Part shown: piece by piece, positions 52,039-63,659 of the stretch
Position numbering within the stretch: the first letter of the stretch is position 1
How the letters are laid out: each line of letters opens with the position of its first letter
Source of the DNA: Apostichopus japonicus
Taxonomy: Eukaryota > Echinodermata > Holothuroidea > Aspidochirotida > Stichopodidae
Assembly (NCBI RefSeq): GCF_037975245.1
Contig: NC_092568.1
Coordinates: 22,842,501 to 22,906,500 of the forward strand
DNA length: 64,000 nucleotides
Direction: 5' to 3'
Notes under the pieces: generated by a model
The model's input: only the letters and a program-made list of their open reading frames with translations
What the model was told of the DNA's origin: nothing
The model's database searches: none
Made by a program: the position numbers and the translations under genes

Positions 52039-53576
52039 GGCTTTCACCTCCTCATAGTCGTAACGTCACGGACGATGAACTCACTAATGGCATATCTCTT
52101 TATAATCAACTGGAAAGTTCGACCGCCATAGCTCAGCTCATCGACGACTTTTGGACCACATGGCCATACATCCTGGGCTTCTTAGGCGTGACAGCGATCC
52201 TTGCTTTTGTGTGTTTAATATTGATGAGATGGTTGGCTACAGTTATGCTTCTCATGTCATTTTTTTTGTCGATCATTGCCTTTACTTGGGGGTCGTACTA
52301 CACATGGACTAAATATCTATGTTATACGAGACAAGAGCCTGGCTGTGTGCCCGCGACCGTGGATGACCCCGATTTTGATTACTATTCTTTAGATAGTTAC
52401 GCCCAACTGTCGACTACGTGGCTTGTTTTTGCCATTATCCTAACCCTTCTCGGATTCATTGAGCTCCTAATTGCTCTTACGATGTGCAAGCGGTTTCGTA
52501 TAGCTTTAAATGTACTCGAGTTAGCGAGTGATGCTCTGCCGTACATGCTCTGTACTCTATTCTGGCCTATCGTTCCGTTCTCTCTCACAATCGCCTACGT
52601 CTTCTTTTGGGCCGTCGTAACTGCGTATTTAGCTTCGGCGAGCGATATTTCGTATGCAATCTTCAACGCTACAGCGGATAGTGATTACGTGAATGGTGAA
52701 TCTTGCTCTCCCGAAACATTCATTTTAAATACAACGGTAGAGACACGTTGCGAACCGGTTGACTACAGTGTAGATAATTATTATATAGCGTTTCATATCT
52801 ACAATCTCATTAGTCTTTTCTGGGTGGTCAACTTCATCTTAGCTTTAGGTGAGATGACTTTAGCAGGAGCATTCGCTTCGTTCTACTGGGCAAAACCCAA
52901 ACCAGATGCTGTCCCTACTTTCCCGCTCGGCGCTTCCTTTTATCGGTCGATCAGGTACCACATCGGTTCTTTAGCATTCGGCTCGCTCATTATCGCCATC
53001 GTGGAGGTCGTTCGCACAGTACTAGAATATATCGAGGCGCAGACTAGTGAGGTCAATAATTGTTGCACAAAGTTTATCTTTAAATGCTGCAAGTGTTGTT
53101 TATGGTGTCTGGAGAAATTTTTGCGCTTCATTAATCGCAATGCGTACATTGATATCGCTGTCTATGGTCATAGCTTTTGCAAGGCGGCAAGTCACGTGTT
53201 CAATCTACTCATGCGCAATATCTTGCGAGTGATGGTCCTGAATAGTGTGACTGGTTTTATGTTGCTTGTCCTTAAGTTGATGATAACTGCATCGGTAACG
53301 GTCGGTTCGTTCTACTTCTTTACGTGGTTAGCTAACGAGTCGGCCGCTGATGCGATATTAACATCTCCTAACAACTTATGGGCACCCGTAGTTATAATTG
53401 GCGTCCTATCGTTTGCTGTTTGCTCTACCTTTTTTAGCGTTTACGATATGGCTGTAGATACAATGTTCATTTCATTCTTGGAAGATATTGAAAGAAACGA
53501 CGGTAGCCCCGAAAGACCATATTACATGCCAAAAGGATTACTGAATCTTATTGGAAAGAAAAACAGAAGTAAGTAA
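52039..53576 (+). CDS. SLC44: Choline transporter-like protein (SLC44/CTL), coding exon 2 (to stop)
   Basis: Residues 216-727 of the transporter in one uninterrupted exon. The acceptor is TTTATTTGACAG|GG; its two bases complete a Gly codon with the last base of exon 1. The sequence covers the whole Pfam choline-transporter core. Membrane segments follow from about residue 257, with conserved blocks LAGAFASFYWA (490-500), RYHIGSLAFGSLI, the Cys-rich CCKCCLWCLEKF, FINRNAYIDIAVYGHSFC, and the tail LEDIERNDGSPERPYYMPK. The total of 727 residues is close to the ~700-720 of vertebrate CTL2/4/5, so the gene looks complete and functional. The last codons run into GTAAGTAA, a possible splice donor at 53569, so an alternative C-terminus is possible. 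Human relatives have about 20 exons; this gene has two coding exons. Confidence 0.96.
53569..53576 (+). promoter_or_regulatory. Possible splice donor overlapping the SLC44 stop codon
   Basis: GTAAGTAA: a consensus 5' splice site whose last three bases are the TAA stop in the exon 2 frame. It falls just after the KKN block where human SLC44A4 continues with a short tail, so splicing here could swap the last residues. No downstream tail exon was identified. Confidence 0.45.
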
Positions 53577-53841
53577 TGACATTATTAAAGTGTGTCTGCA
53601 GGCACAAAATTAATCTTAAAACATCGTTGACCGTTAAAACCTATTGCAAATGAGTCCACATTGGACTTCTATAACATCTTAATTTTGAACCATAATCCTT
53701 TAAAAGTCAGTGACTGATCAATCAGAGTGGCTGGTTTACTTAGTCTAGCACACAGATCGTTAATTCAGCTTGTCAGAAGCATTGAAAGTACAAAGTTGAT
53801 AATAAACGATACTGTCATGGCCTCTCATAACACATGTTTTC

Positions 53842-53847
53842 AATAAA
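53842..53847 (+). promoter_or_regulatory. Candidate SLC44 polyadenylation signal
   Basis: First AATAAA after the SLC44 stop codon, 266 nt downstream. Position fits a short 3' UTR; no other support. Confidence 0.35.
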
Positions 53848-54359
53848 TTGAGAATTAGTGAATGACAAATGGTTTTGGATATCATATACCGTAAGAATGG
53901 TTGCTCTTTTGTTGGTATTAAATTGAAATAATATTTGGTGGTTGAGTCATAAAAATTTAAAAGCCGAAGGATTAACATTAACAAATATTGGTTTTAATGA
54001 TCTATTAAAGGAGCCCTTCATGATTTTGGCACACTTTAAAAGTGGATATCTTGAAATCATGAATAGCTACAAAAACATAACTTCCACTCATATTTACCTT
54101 GTCTTTGGACTGTTTGACATATATCATGACTATAATTCTGGTAATGATGAAAATATCACGAATTATATTCCTTAGAGAATTGTCTTCTTTCTCTGGCTAT
54201 TTAAGAAATATAAAACGATACCAACCGTTACAACCAAGTTGTAGGAAACACTAGGGACTTTAAGATGCCTACCTTCTCGAAAACTTATTGAATGTTGCTT
54301 CGCAAGTAAAATCGCAGTAAATTGATAAAGATGTGTGCATTATATATTCATGATTCGGT

Positions 54360-54545
54360 TCGTTTCGTTTCGAGTTCGAGTCACTCCCAGACAAATGTAT
54401 GTCGTCCAGTTACAGAATTGTTAACAATTAACAATTCATAATCATGGACGTTAAATATGAATGTAAGAGACTGACTTCGGTCAGCTTGCGGCTTTGATAA
54501 GCCAATGAGGCTTCTTCGCGAGTTCCTGCTTGCAGGAGGATCTAA
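54360..54545 (+). repeat. Probable tRNA-derived SINE
   Basis: A B-box-like GAGTTCGAGTCAC lies at 54372-54384. About 110 bp later is a structured tail: hairpin GGCTTTGATAAGCC (54490-54503), GAGGCTTCTTCGCGAG, and hairpin TCCTGCTTGCAGGA (54524-54537). Exact ends unknown. Confidence 0.45.
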
Positions 54546-55850
54546 TATACATACATGATAATGTAAATAACAAATAAACTTATAAGCTGGGAACCAATGT
54601 TGAATAGTTGGCGGCGATGAAGGAAATAAAAGTATTAATCATAATAAGTAAAGATCATATTATAGTAATCATATAAAATATAATAATTTGCTTTTCTATC
54701 ATCATTTTTCCTTTTTTTCTGAAAGGTTACTGTGACATGTTTTCCCCCTTTGTATATCTATTTCTTCTTCTACCAACTTCAAAACGAAAACTTTTATTCA
54801 GATGTTAGATATCAATCATTTTGTGTTTGTGCTTAACGACCCTAATACACATTATCCAGTTTTATAGTACTGTATTGCTTTCAGAAAAAAACTTTCCCTT
54901 TTTCCCTTGCAACATTTTTATAGAAAAATTAGATGTACTATAGATGTACTATACTTGTCTTGTATTATCGTCGGATACACGTAGTTTTCATAAGAACGAT
55001 TTTTACTTCGATTTGACAGAGCAAGTCAATTCCTGTTTCAGGGTACGGAAATCGTGCATTATCTATTATTGATATGGATTAATTATTTTCTGGCACAAGG
55101 TTATTTCATGTTCAAAATGCGAAAATCATTTTATTCTATAAAAAGATGATGAGAAAAGATCTATCAACTCTATATTATCCGTAACTCTTATGAGATATTT
55201 AAAGATATTAATTGTTTTAGATTTTTTCAAAAGCACAATTTCAATCCACACAATCAAAGATACAATAAAATTTAGTGTACATGCACAGAATTCGTTCCAA
55301 GCAAAGTTTAATAAGGACCAGTGTATAAAAGAGACATAGGGAGAATTTACGACAGCACATTATTTGTAATAACAATTGGTTTGTATGCAATTATTGATTC
55401 GTCAAAAACATCCCACTTTACGGGGGGGGGGTGGGTGTGGGGGGGGGGGGTCTTAATTACTGATTTCCATTTTGTTTCTCACCGTACAAGGCTTTCATAA
55501 TATATTTGTGATAGGCCATTTACCGTCTTATAGATGTTTTTGCTTGATCCAATCTTTTACTTTAATTAAATATAATGTCTGTAGACTGTAATAGCTTTAC
55601 AACAGCACAAGGAGACAATGTGATTGATTTGTATACCTCATTATAATGTTGCATTAGTTGAAATGAAAATAACAGAAAATCTATGATTGGGTGCAATAAA
55701 GTTAATATCATGAACATATGTTAATATATGCGCTCATTGTTATTATCTCTGTTAATTTAATTGTCCTCTGCATACGTTATTGTTCTAAGGTGGTTAGGAC
55801 TGTCCTCACATCCGAACTGTGTCCGAAACATCTTGCAAGTAGTTACATAG

Positions 55851-58015
55851 CAGGCGCGTATCCAGGATTTTCTAATCCGGGGGGCGCGAATTACTATCTA
55901 AGCGGAGCGCCACCATCGGTTGGCGCGCAGCGTACAAGAAAATTTCTGGTTTTGATCCCCCCCCCCCCCAGATCACCGGAAATGGCACTTCTCGGGCTTG
56001 AAATGACCAACAAGATGTACACTTTTTCCTGAGGACCAAGAATTTTCCCAATCGTTTTTTTTTTCATCCATAACCTTTTTGAAGATTGTCACCAGTCACA
56101 CATCATGGTCGACCTCATTGCATCTCCTGTGGATCATTGCTTTTTGTAGGTGATTCTACGTCGCGACCCACAATAGCCGTAAGCCCCACTTTCTAGGTTT
56201 TAAGCCCATTATTCGTTCAGAATTTGAAAATTCACAATTGTCGTGAATAAATTCACTTCAAAACATACCCATAATGTTGCACAAAATTTCATCTATGGAC
56301 AACCAATATAGAAAAACCTCTTTCAACCCCTAACAGACCGGTCAAAATTGCACGAGTAGAGGGAAGTATGATGAAAAATGGTGGTCAGGGAATTTCGAAA
56401 ATTCAGACAGTTAATTTATTGGTGTACAAATATTAAAACCTCTTATAACGGCTACTATAAAATTTCGTTGAAGGAAATACCAGATATTTCCGAAACCGAA
56501 CACTATACACACATCTACAGTTTGGAGGCTGTTCATCCCGGAACGCGATTTCCATGCTCACTGATATGATGTGATATCTACTGTTTGCGAATAATCGAAA
56601 TAAGACTGAAATAAGTAACTATTATCTGTTTATTTTGCAATGCTCTACCAGTGGCGTAACGATGAGCCTGGGGAGGGCTCCTGACCCCAAAGGGGCCCCC
56701 TATCAGGAGGTCCAAGCAAGGGAGTCCGCAGAAATGTTTACAAGGGGAGGGAGCTCAGTAGGTCATATAGGTGTAACACACCACTTGAGACTATCTAAGC
56801 GGAGCGCCACCATCGGTTGGCGCCGGAGCGTACGACAATTTTTTTGCCAAAAAATACTCCTAGATCGTCGGAAAAGACACTTCCCGTTGCATTTACACAT
56901 CGGTTATATTGAGATATCATGTCTTAGGATTTTGACTTTCAATAATTTCAGTAATGCATTATGGGTCCGTATGCAATGAACATAACTAGAGAACTGTTGG
57001 TTGGGGGAAATCATTGAAAATGTCAAATGCTTAACTTTTTTTAATTTTTGATTTTCCAGGATGGGGCGGGCAAGTGCCCCCCCCCCCTGCTGTATGGAGT
57101 ATAATGGAGACTACTGTACAAATATAGTAATCAAACCTAAGCATAGGCCTAATTTCGGCTGAAACTTTGTCTCCATCTAAGCCTAATTTCCTGTTCTTTT
57201 TTACTTACCAGATACACCGAAGGCATCTTTATTCTTACCTCTTATTATTATATTTATATGAAAGCCCTGCCTTCTTTTTCAAATGAACGCAGTTTCAAGT
57301 CTGTTAACTTGGGGGGGTGTTGGGTTATTGTTTTAGAATTTTTCAAAAAATCATATGTCTCGATGTTTTACTCAGTACAACATTGGCTGGAATTGGATTT
57401 TAAATTATATACTTGGTTTTCATTATAATAAAAAAGAACACAACTAGCTCGATACAAACATTAATACCCAATGAGCCCATGATCATGATGTCCGTATTCC
57501 GTATCACGTGAAAATATGTTTATTGTCTTGTTCAGTCTTGCATGAGTTTTTCTTTCCCAGTAAAACGGGCCCTCCCTATCCAAAGAGGTACACTATTTCT
57601 GTGCATCAGTATAGCGGGGGCCCCCTTTTGGTCGGGGCCACCGGCTCAGCATGGTCCGAGCCCATAGGAGTTAGGCTACTTTGCCCCACATTCTTTTCAT
57701 TTCGAAAGACGCACAGTTTCAAGTTTATTACACACTGAAGGCTTCGATTCTCTATCTGCCTTCAGTTTAGGGAAGATCTTGGGATTTTCATCCCTAGATA
57801 TCGCTAGATATTGCTAGATATCCATACAGTACAGTGCCCTTGGGATTTCTTGGCTTTTATTCTCCTTTTTCTCTCTTTCTTCTTTTTCTTTTCCCTTCCT
57901 TCCTCTCCTTCCCCCTCTTTTTTCCCCTTTTTTCTGCTCTTTTTTTTTCTCTCCTCTTTTTCTTACCCGGGGGGGGGGCGCGCGCCCCCAACGCCCCCCT
58001 GGATACGCGCCTGCA
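55851..58015. mobile_element. Composite ~2.2 kb inverted-repeat element
   Basis: Perfect 17 bp terminal inverted repeats: GCAGGCGCGTATCCAGG at 55851 and its reverse complement ending at 58015. ATA adjoins both ends (a possible 3 bp target-site duplication). A 32 bp direct repeat containing AAGCGGAGCGCCACCATCGG lies at 55894-55925 and 56791-56822, with diverged similarity continuing about 80 bp, so at least two related copies are combined. The interior also has ACCAGTGGCGTAACGATG (56647), G/C runs and a long C/T tract (57866-57965). No transposase frame was recognised. Confidence 0.65.
57866..57965. repeat. Pyrimidine tract
   Basis: About 100 nt of almost pure C and T near the right end of the composite element, responsible for long low-complexity open frames on both strands. 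Confidence 0.85.
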
Positions 58016-58039
58016 TAGTGAATGCTATACACTTTACGA

Positions 58040-58285
58040 TCATGAGTCGAATGCATGGTCTGTTAAGGTGCACAAGTCATTTACATACTGCCTGTAATTC
58101 ACTTGCAAGTGAATTACAGGTATTATGTAAACGCATGATCTGTTGAGTTGAACGTGTACCAGCCAATGACAAGCATTATGTGTATATCCATGCTCTACAC
58201 AGATGTTACAGTGAAAGCTAATTACAGATATGATGTGAATGCATGTTTTACAGTGATTGGTATGAATACAAGCTAATTACAGGCA
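58040..58285. repeat. Degenerate repeat cluster around a 30 bp palindrome
   Basis: Variants of AATTACAGGTATTATGTAAA / AATTACAGATATGATGTGAA followed by GCATG recur about four times. The first is joined to an inverted copy, giving a perfect 30 bp palindrome at 58091-58120 (CCTGTAATTCACTTG and its reverse complement), with weaker pairing beyond. Confidence 0.75.
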
Positions 58286-58292
58286 TGATGCG

Positions 58293-58660
58293 CAAGGGCG
58301 TAGGAACCGGGGGGGGGGGCTGGGGGGCGCCAGCCCCCCAGTGAAAAATGTGGAGGGGCGGAAGTATCATTCCGCCCCCCGGTTCGCAAGTCAGAAAACC
58401 CCTTTTTCATTTCCAAATGAGAAAAAAAAATCTCATTTGGAGCACCAAATTGCATCTAAGGCCAGGTGAAAATACAAAATTAAGTTTACAAAATGGAGTG
58501 GGTGTTGAAGTGTGCTATATTGCACCAAATTGCATCTGAGGCCACCTGGAAATGCAAAAAATTCCAAAGGGGAGGGGGACACCCCCTCCCCTTAGACCCC
58601 TCCCCAGGCCGGCCATCAGTCTTCAGCCCCCCCACTCAAAAGTACCTTCCTACGCCACTG
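58293..58660. mobile_element. MITE, 368 bp, GGCGTAGG family
   Basis: Ends CAAGGGCGTAGGAA and TTCCTACGCCACTG (inverted, 12 of 14). Flanks ATGATGCG (58285-58292) and ATGATGTG (58661-58668) match at 7 of 8, a likely 8 bp target-site duplication. A G run and a CGCC/AGCCCCCC block follow the left end. Resembles the element at 50969-51272. Confidence 0.75.
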
Positions 58661-60937
58661 ATGATGTGAATCCGTTGATCTACGAGGGGGGGGGGGGGGG
58701 GGTCTTGTATTCCAAACACGGCAGAAAGGTACTGGCGGACCATCATGACCAGGATCCTTGGTCTTATTCACCAATCCATATATTTAGTTATAATTTATTT
58801 ACTTCACATTTTATCTGTAATATGATATACTTCGCTATTAACGCTATATGGCGATGCAACCATAATGAAGGTTTAGACTGGAGTTCTCGAAACCGAAGGG
58901 GGTAAGGTGGGGGGGGGGGAGCGTTGTGCACTGGAGAAAATGGATACGAAGTATTCTGATCGCTTTTGACGTGGGCATTCCCAACATAGTGATTCATTGC
59001 ACACCTGAAATCTAGTTACCTTTAACAAATTGTTGCAACTTACAAGTATATGCCCATACTTCCAGTCATATTGCTATTGTTAATAATGTGTATGCCTACA
59101 GAATCGCGTAATTGTGTTTACTACGTCATGGACACAGTAGGTGAACTTTTGCAAAGATCATTGAATTTGGGAGATTGTCATGCCCCTATATCTTTCCTCC
59201 CACAAGTTAAATTTTTGGCGCTGTTGATCTCCCATTCTTCCTCGTTTATACTATACCATATATCCATCAAGATAAAGAATCTGTTTTTTTTTAAATTGCA
59301 TTAGACGAAAGCAAACAACTAATCCACCTTTCTGTTTGTGCCAAGAGCGTTTAACGAAAGACTTGTTTAACCTAAATGAAGTCGCGAGAGATTCCCCAAA
59401 CTATAGAAGAAAGCGGAATCAAGGTTAACACAACACAACACTACACAACGAATAGGAAACAACGCCCCTCCGATAATTGAAATACAAAGACAAAAATATA
59501 ATATGTAATATACTTGTTTATAGTCAAGTCAAAGCCAGAATCGAACAAGCTTTTACTCTTCTTGAATTCATATTATCCAAGGTTGGTAAATATTAGATCA
59601 TTTCATGCGCTAGAACAGATCAGCAGAATAGTTGCACTGTTGGTACGCTCTATATACGTCTATATGGTGGAGACATGCACGTTCTCTGTATGTATGAGAT
59701 CATATCTGGTTAATGTATATCAATTTGAGGAGGTACAGCATATCGAACAACAAAATATAACGAAATAGCTTGATTTACAACAGGAGGATAACTCTGCAAA
59801 GGTAGCACTCCTTCAATGACTTGAAATTACTTTAGTATTGTTCTTTTGGTTTTTGAGATAATACCGTTTCAAGAAGAAGAAGAAGTCAGTATAACTTGAT
59901 CGTCTTCTCGGGAGACAAACTGTATTCGTATAACGGAAGGAGCGGATCGTCAAAAAAGAATTACTCTTCTCCAAAAATGTGGACCATGGATTACAAGAAG
60001 GAACGATAATTACTTTCTTATAGAAGGAGAATAGAAAAGGGTGAACAGTGTAGGAAGTCGTGTTAATTGAAAGTTCGATAAATTCTGACGATAATTTTGA
60101 ACTGTCGCTATACCAGTACATTAGCGGTATTGAAAGAAAAAAAAAACAACTGTACAATTTCAACATTTGCTCGAATCTATATGCATTGCCTCACTAGATG
60201 AAATCGTATCGATTTTCTCATCAACGTAAAATGAGAAAAAAAGTATATTGAACAAATATTTCAACCGCATCAGTCCAATTTGATTCAGGAAATGGAATAC
60301 TTTGAGGAATTTTCGTGCTCTTGTCGGAAATATTGGACAAGTTATTGAAAAAAATATTACCATCAACATTGTTATGCTATGATTTAAGTTTTAATATCAA
60401 CTTTCAGCTGCGGAGGGTGAATAATATTTCTTTAAAGTATTGATACCGTTGAGACTAAAAGAGTAAGGAAAGATAAGAGAGAGAGAGATAAAAATATATT
60501 CCTCATAGTTTCTGTTGTGTTTTGATTCATAATTTAGTGTTCTATCCGTGACGACGAATAAGCCTATATCGTCGAGATTAAATGTTTATTCTTATCAACT
60601 GCGTCAAAATGGTAATATGATGTTATTTATGAAATATAGTAAAACTGTGTCACGGGAAAGCACCAAGGGAGACAGAGAGATTCGAAAAGTTGGAATTCAT
60701 CTACTACGTTCAGTGATTTCCGGTGGAAAGACGAAATCCTATGAAACTATTCATAAGGAAGGATTTTTCTTGTAACAGTTTCTCTAGTTTCGAATGGACG
60801 CCATTTTGAATACAACCATAGAATAGGTATACTGTGTAACTTGGTAACAAATTGTTTACTTATCGCTAAAGTGCACAAAAGGGAGACATTTAAAACACAT
60901 TCTTTCGTAAATACAGACTAGAAATACCGCAATAACC

Positions 60938-61128
60938 ATGTTATTCAAAACTGCTCTTAAGGCGACCACCGTTCGGGTCGCCTTCATGTTACATTCTCTG
61001 GTGGCCATCTTTGCGACGGTGTATACGTCACAGAATTCTCTTTATTGGTTCTTGTCAGTGGCATTCATCATCATGGGAATGGAAATGTTGGTAACATATA
61101 CCTTCAATGAAACGGGTGAATGGAAATG
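60938..61128 (+). CDS. TMEM26: TMEM26-like membrane protein, coding exon 1 (partial gene)
   Basis: Encodes 63 codons plus two bases, starting MLFKTALKATTVRVAFMLHS. The peptide matches the N-terminus of vertebrate TMEM26: a basic residue then F-x-LHSLV in the first membrane segment, YW at the start of the second (YWFLSVAFIIMGMEMLVTYTF), and G-x-x-KW just before the splice site, where human TMEM26 has GYKWFSP. Two hydrophobic segments span about residues 11-30 and 36-55. The ATG has A at -3. The donor is TG|GTAAGA (phase 2); without splicing the frame stops immediately. No later exon was recognised in the remaining 2.9 kb, so the gene continues to the right. TMEM26 is a multi-pass membrane protein of poorly known function. 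It lies 7.4 kb after SLC44 on the same strand. Confidence 0.82.
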
Positions 61129-61930
61129 GTAAGAATTGATTCTTTTGTTTGCCCCAAAAATATCACTTTAATATTTGTAATATGGAGTTTTAACTTTTGG
61201 CAGAATTTTTGAGAAGTCTTTGGTATCCACTGTGCCCCTTCACTTCCATATATAAGTATACTGAACGTTATCTAAGCTGTGGTTCTGCTACGTTTGAATA
61301 AAGTTCTTTATTCATTTATATTTTTTGGGGGTATAAACTTGATATTAATTATAATATTTTCGCACTAATTATTAAAATAACTCGAAGCTGTTTAGGATGA
61401 TAAACTTGGACAATTAAATTACTAAGTCACTGGAAAAAAAATAAGTAAATAAAGCAGAGAGTAAATTTGGTTAATGTCGATTGGTTCTAAAGTAGGAAAG
61501 TTATAAAGTTTGGGAAAGCTATTGATAATATATCGCAACCGCGTCAACGTCCAAGTGTGGTTAACCCAAGGAAAGCCATGTATGCATAATAATAAACTCC
61601 AACAACTTCCGGGCTACGAGTTGTCACCCTCAAGATGTGCACACAAGAAACGACGATTCACAATGGTGTAGATGACACGGAAGCGTCGAGCGACAATTTG
61701 GGCTCTGGGGACATTTATGTCAACGGGTCCCCTCTTTGCACCCTATATGTTTCATTAAGTAGATTATGAAAATAGGAATATACAATTCCTTATTCAATAT
61801 TTTCCCGAGCGCCTCTATATCTCCCGGGACCCCGTAGCTGCATTCCCCTGACATCCTTCTCGTCAGGCCTGAGGTGGCCACATTTATTCAGCTCTGCAGC
61901 CATTAGTCGATTATTTTTTGGCCATTAAGT

Positions 61931-62040
61931 CGAATGTATGGGGACATTAACGCGAATACATGTCCCCATGGACTCGAATACATGCGGACGTTAAATCGAA
62001 TTAATTTAGACATAATATCGAATACATGTCTACACTAAGT
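61931..62040. repeat. 22 bp minisatellite, five units in exact register
   Basis: CGAAT starts at 61931, 61953, 61975, 61997 and 62019, exactly every 22 bp. Consensus about CGAATACATGNNGACATTAA plus two bases. Units have diverged by substitution with no indels. Confidence 0.9.
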
Positions 62041-62109
62041 AAATATCTATACCATCTGTGATCAACCAGTGCCGATGATAACCACAAAAAAATTGACCAA
62101 AAATATAGT

Positions 62110-62435
62110 GAAGCACTGTGTCATGTCAAAACTCTTATAGTGCTATACAAAATATATCATCAATGAAAACCATCAGTAAAGATGATATGCAACAAGAAGT
62201 AAAACATTATCACGATGTGATACCGAAAGCATTATCATCAATATATGTTTGAGAAAACGGTGTCATGTAAAAACTCTTATAGAGTGCTATACAAAATATA
62301 TCATCAATAAAACCAACAGTAATGATGATATGCAACAAGAAGTAAAAACATTATCATGATGTGATACTATGAGAAAGCATCATCATCAGCATATGTTGAA
62401 CAATACTGTGTAATGCCAACACTATCACGCGGCTA
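62110..62435. repeat. Tandem repeat, 142-148 bp units, two copies plus a third partial
   Basis: Units start at 62119, 62261 and 62409 with TGT(C/A)ATG. The first two share ACTCTTATAG, GCTATACAAAATATATCATC, GATGATATGCAACAAGAAGT and an AAAGCAT(T/C)ATCATCA block; the third is cut short. Confidence 0.88.
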
Positions 62436-63659
62436 TATATAAAAGATAATTAATATTATGCAATTATATTTGATAATTGATAATAATTTTTTTTGCAATA
62501 GCCACAGGGATAAAGTAACATTATTTGCATACCCAATCAAACACCCCAGGCTACTGCTCATGCAATTTGACTATGCAGTTCTGCCTAAATATCCACACTA
62601 GGCAGTGTGTGTGTGTGATTAATCTTAACTAAAGCAGCGACTGAACAAGATAACCACTAAGATACATTAATAATATACACAGTGAAAGCACATAACATTT
62701 ACAAGGAGCTATATTCTTCAAAACTGTTAATTGCAATGCACCACACACATCAGTATATACACCCATGTGCGTGCAAGTAAGTACCGTGTATATATGCATT
62801 GGGTCGTCTGCATATACCTTTTTACACTCAGTTGCGGACTGTATAGCATTTATTCTGTGATGTGACCTTAACACTGTTGTTGTTTTTGCGTTGTTCTCAT
62901 GGCAATGATAATTATATGGAAAATTGAAAGAAAAATGCCGCATGCCTGAATAATTGAAACCTTCTCCCTCTGGTAGATTTAAGTGGCTTGTATAACGTAT
63001 GCTAACCAACATTATAAACATACAGTCAATACAGAGGCAAACATGTATTTTTTGTATTTACTGGATCTTATTTATATCTATATACATCTATATCAACATC
63101 AAGAACGATAGTTCAACAAGCGTATACAACCTCACTTCCATCACCACCGTTAGTATTGACACTTTCTCCTGCTACTGTCCTTTTTTTGATAATTATCAAA
63201 ACAAAATCGATCGCAAAACCAACATTTTAGAGCAAGGAAAACATGTCTGAGATACATGGTCTATTTTTATCGAAACTAAACGATTGAGAAACACAACTGA
63301 GGATTGCATTGCACTCTAAACAGCAGTGCTGTGATGTTGCTTTATTGCATGTATGGCTCGTTCGCAATGACTCAGTCAAACATGATACCGTTATTTTATC
63401 TATATATTGATGATATTAGGTTACTCTGTATTTAAGGGATATTCATGTGACAGACAATATATCCCTTATATGGAAAAGAGAAGAAGAACTTTCTACACTG
63501 TTAGATGAAAACCTCATTTCAACATCTCTTTTCTAAATCTATATAGGCGGTTGTTTGATTGTCAACTATTTTACCTTCCTAATATAAACTCTAAGGAAGT
63601 TGGTGATTGCATATGGTCTGTTCTGTCTCCACGGCCGATGTTCTTCAAAGACTTTAAAC

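Larger units (their letters stand above)
53577..60937. other. Intergenic region SLC44 to TMEM26-like gene
   Basis: 7.4 kb holding SLC44 3' sequences, a probable SINE (54360-54545), the inverted-repeat element 55851-58015, a palindrome and degenerate repeat (58040-58285), a MITE (58293-58660) and simple repeats. No additional gene was supported on either strand. Confidence 0.65.

Noticed and set aside
57811-58146. Long hydrophobic-looking open frames on both strands
   Set aside because: Translation of a C/T-rich tract (Leu/Phe/Ser/Pro one way, Lys/Glu/Gly/Arg the other); typical low-complexity artefact.
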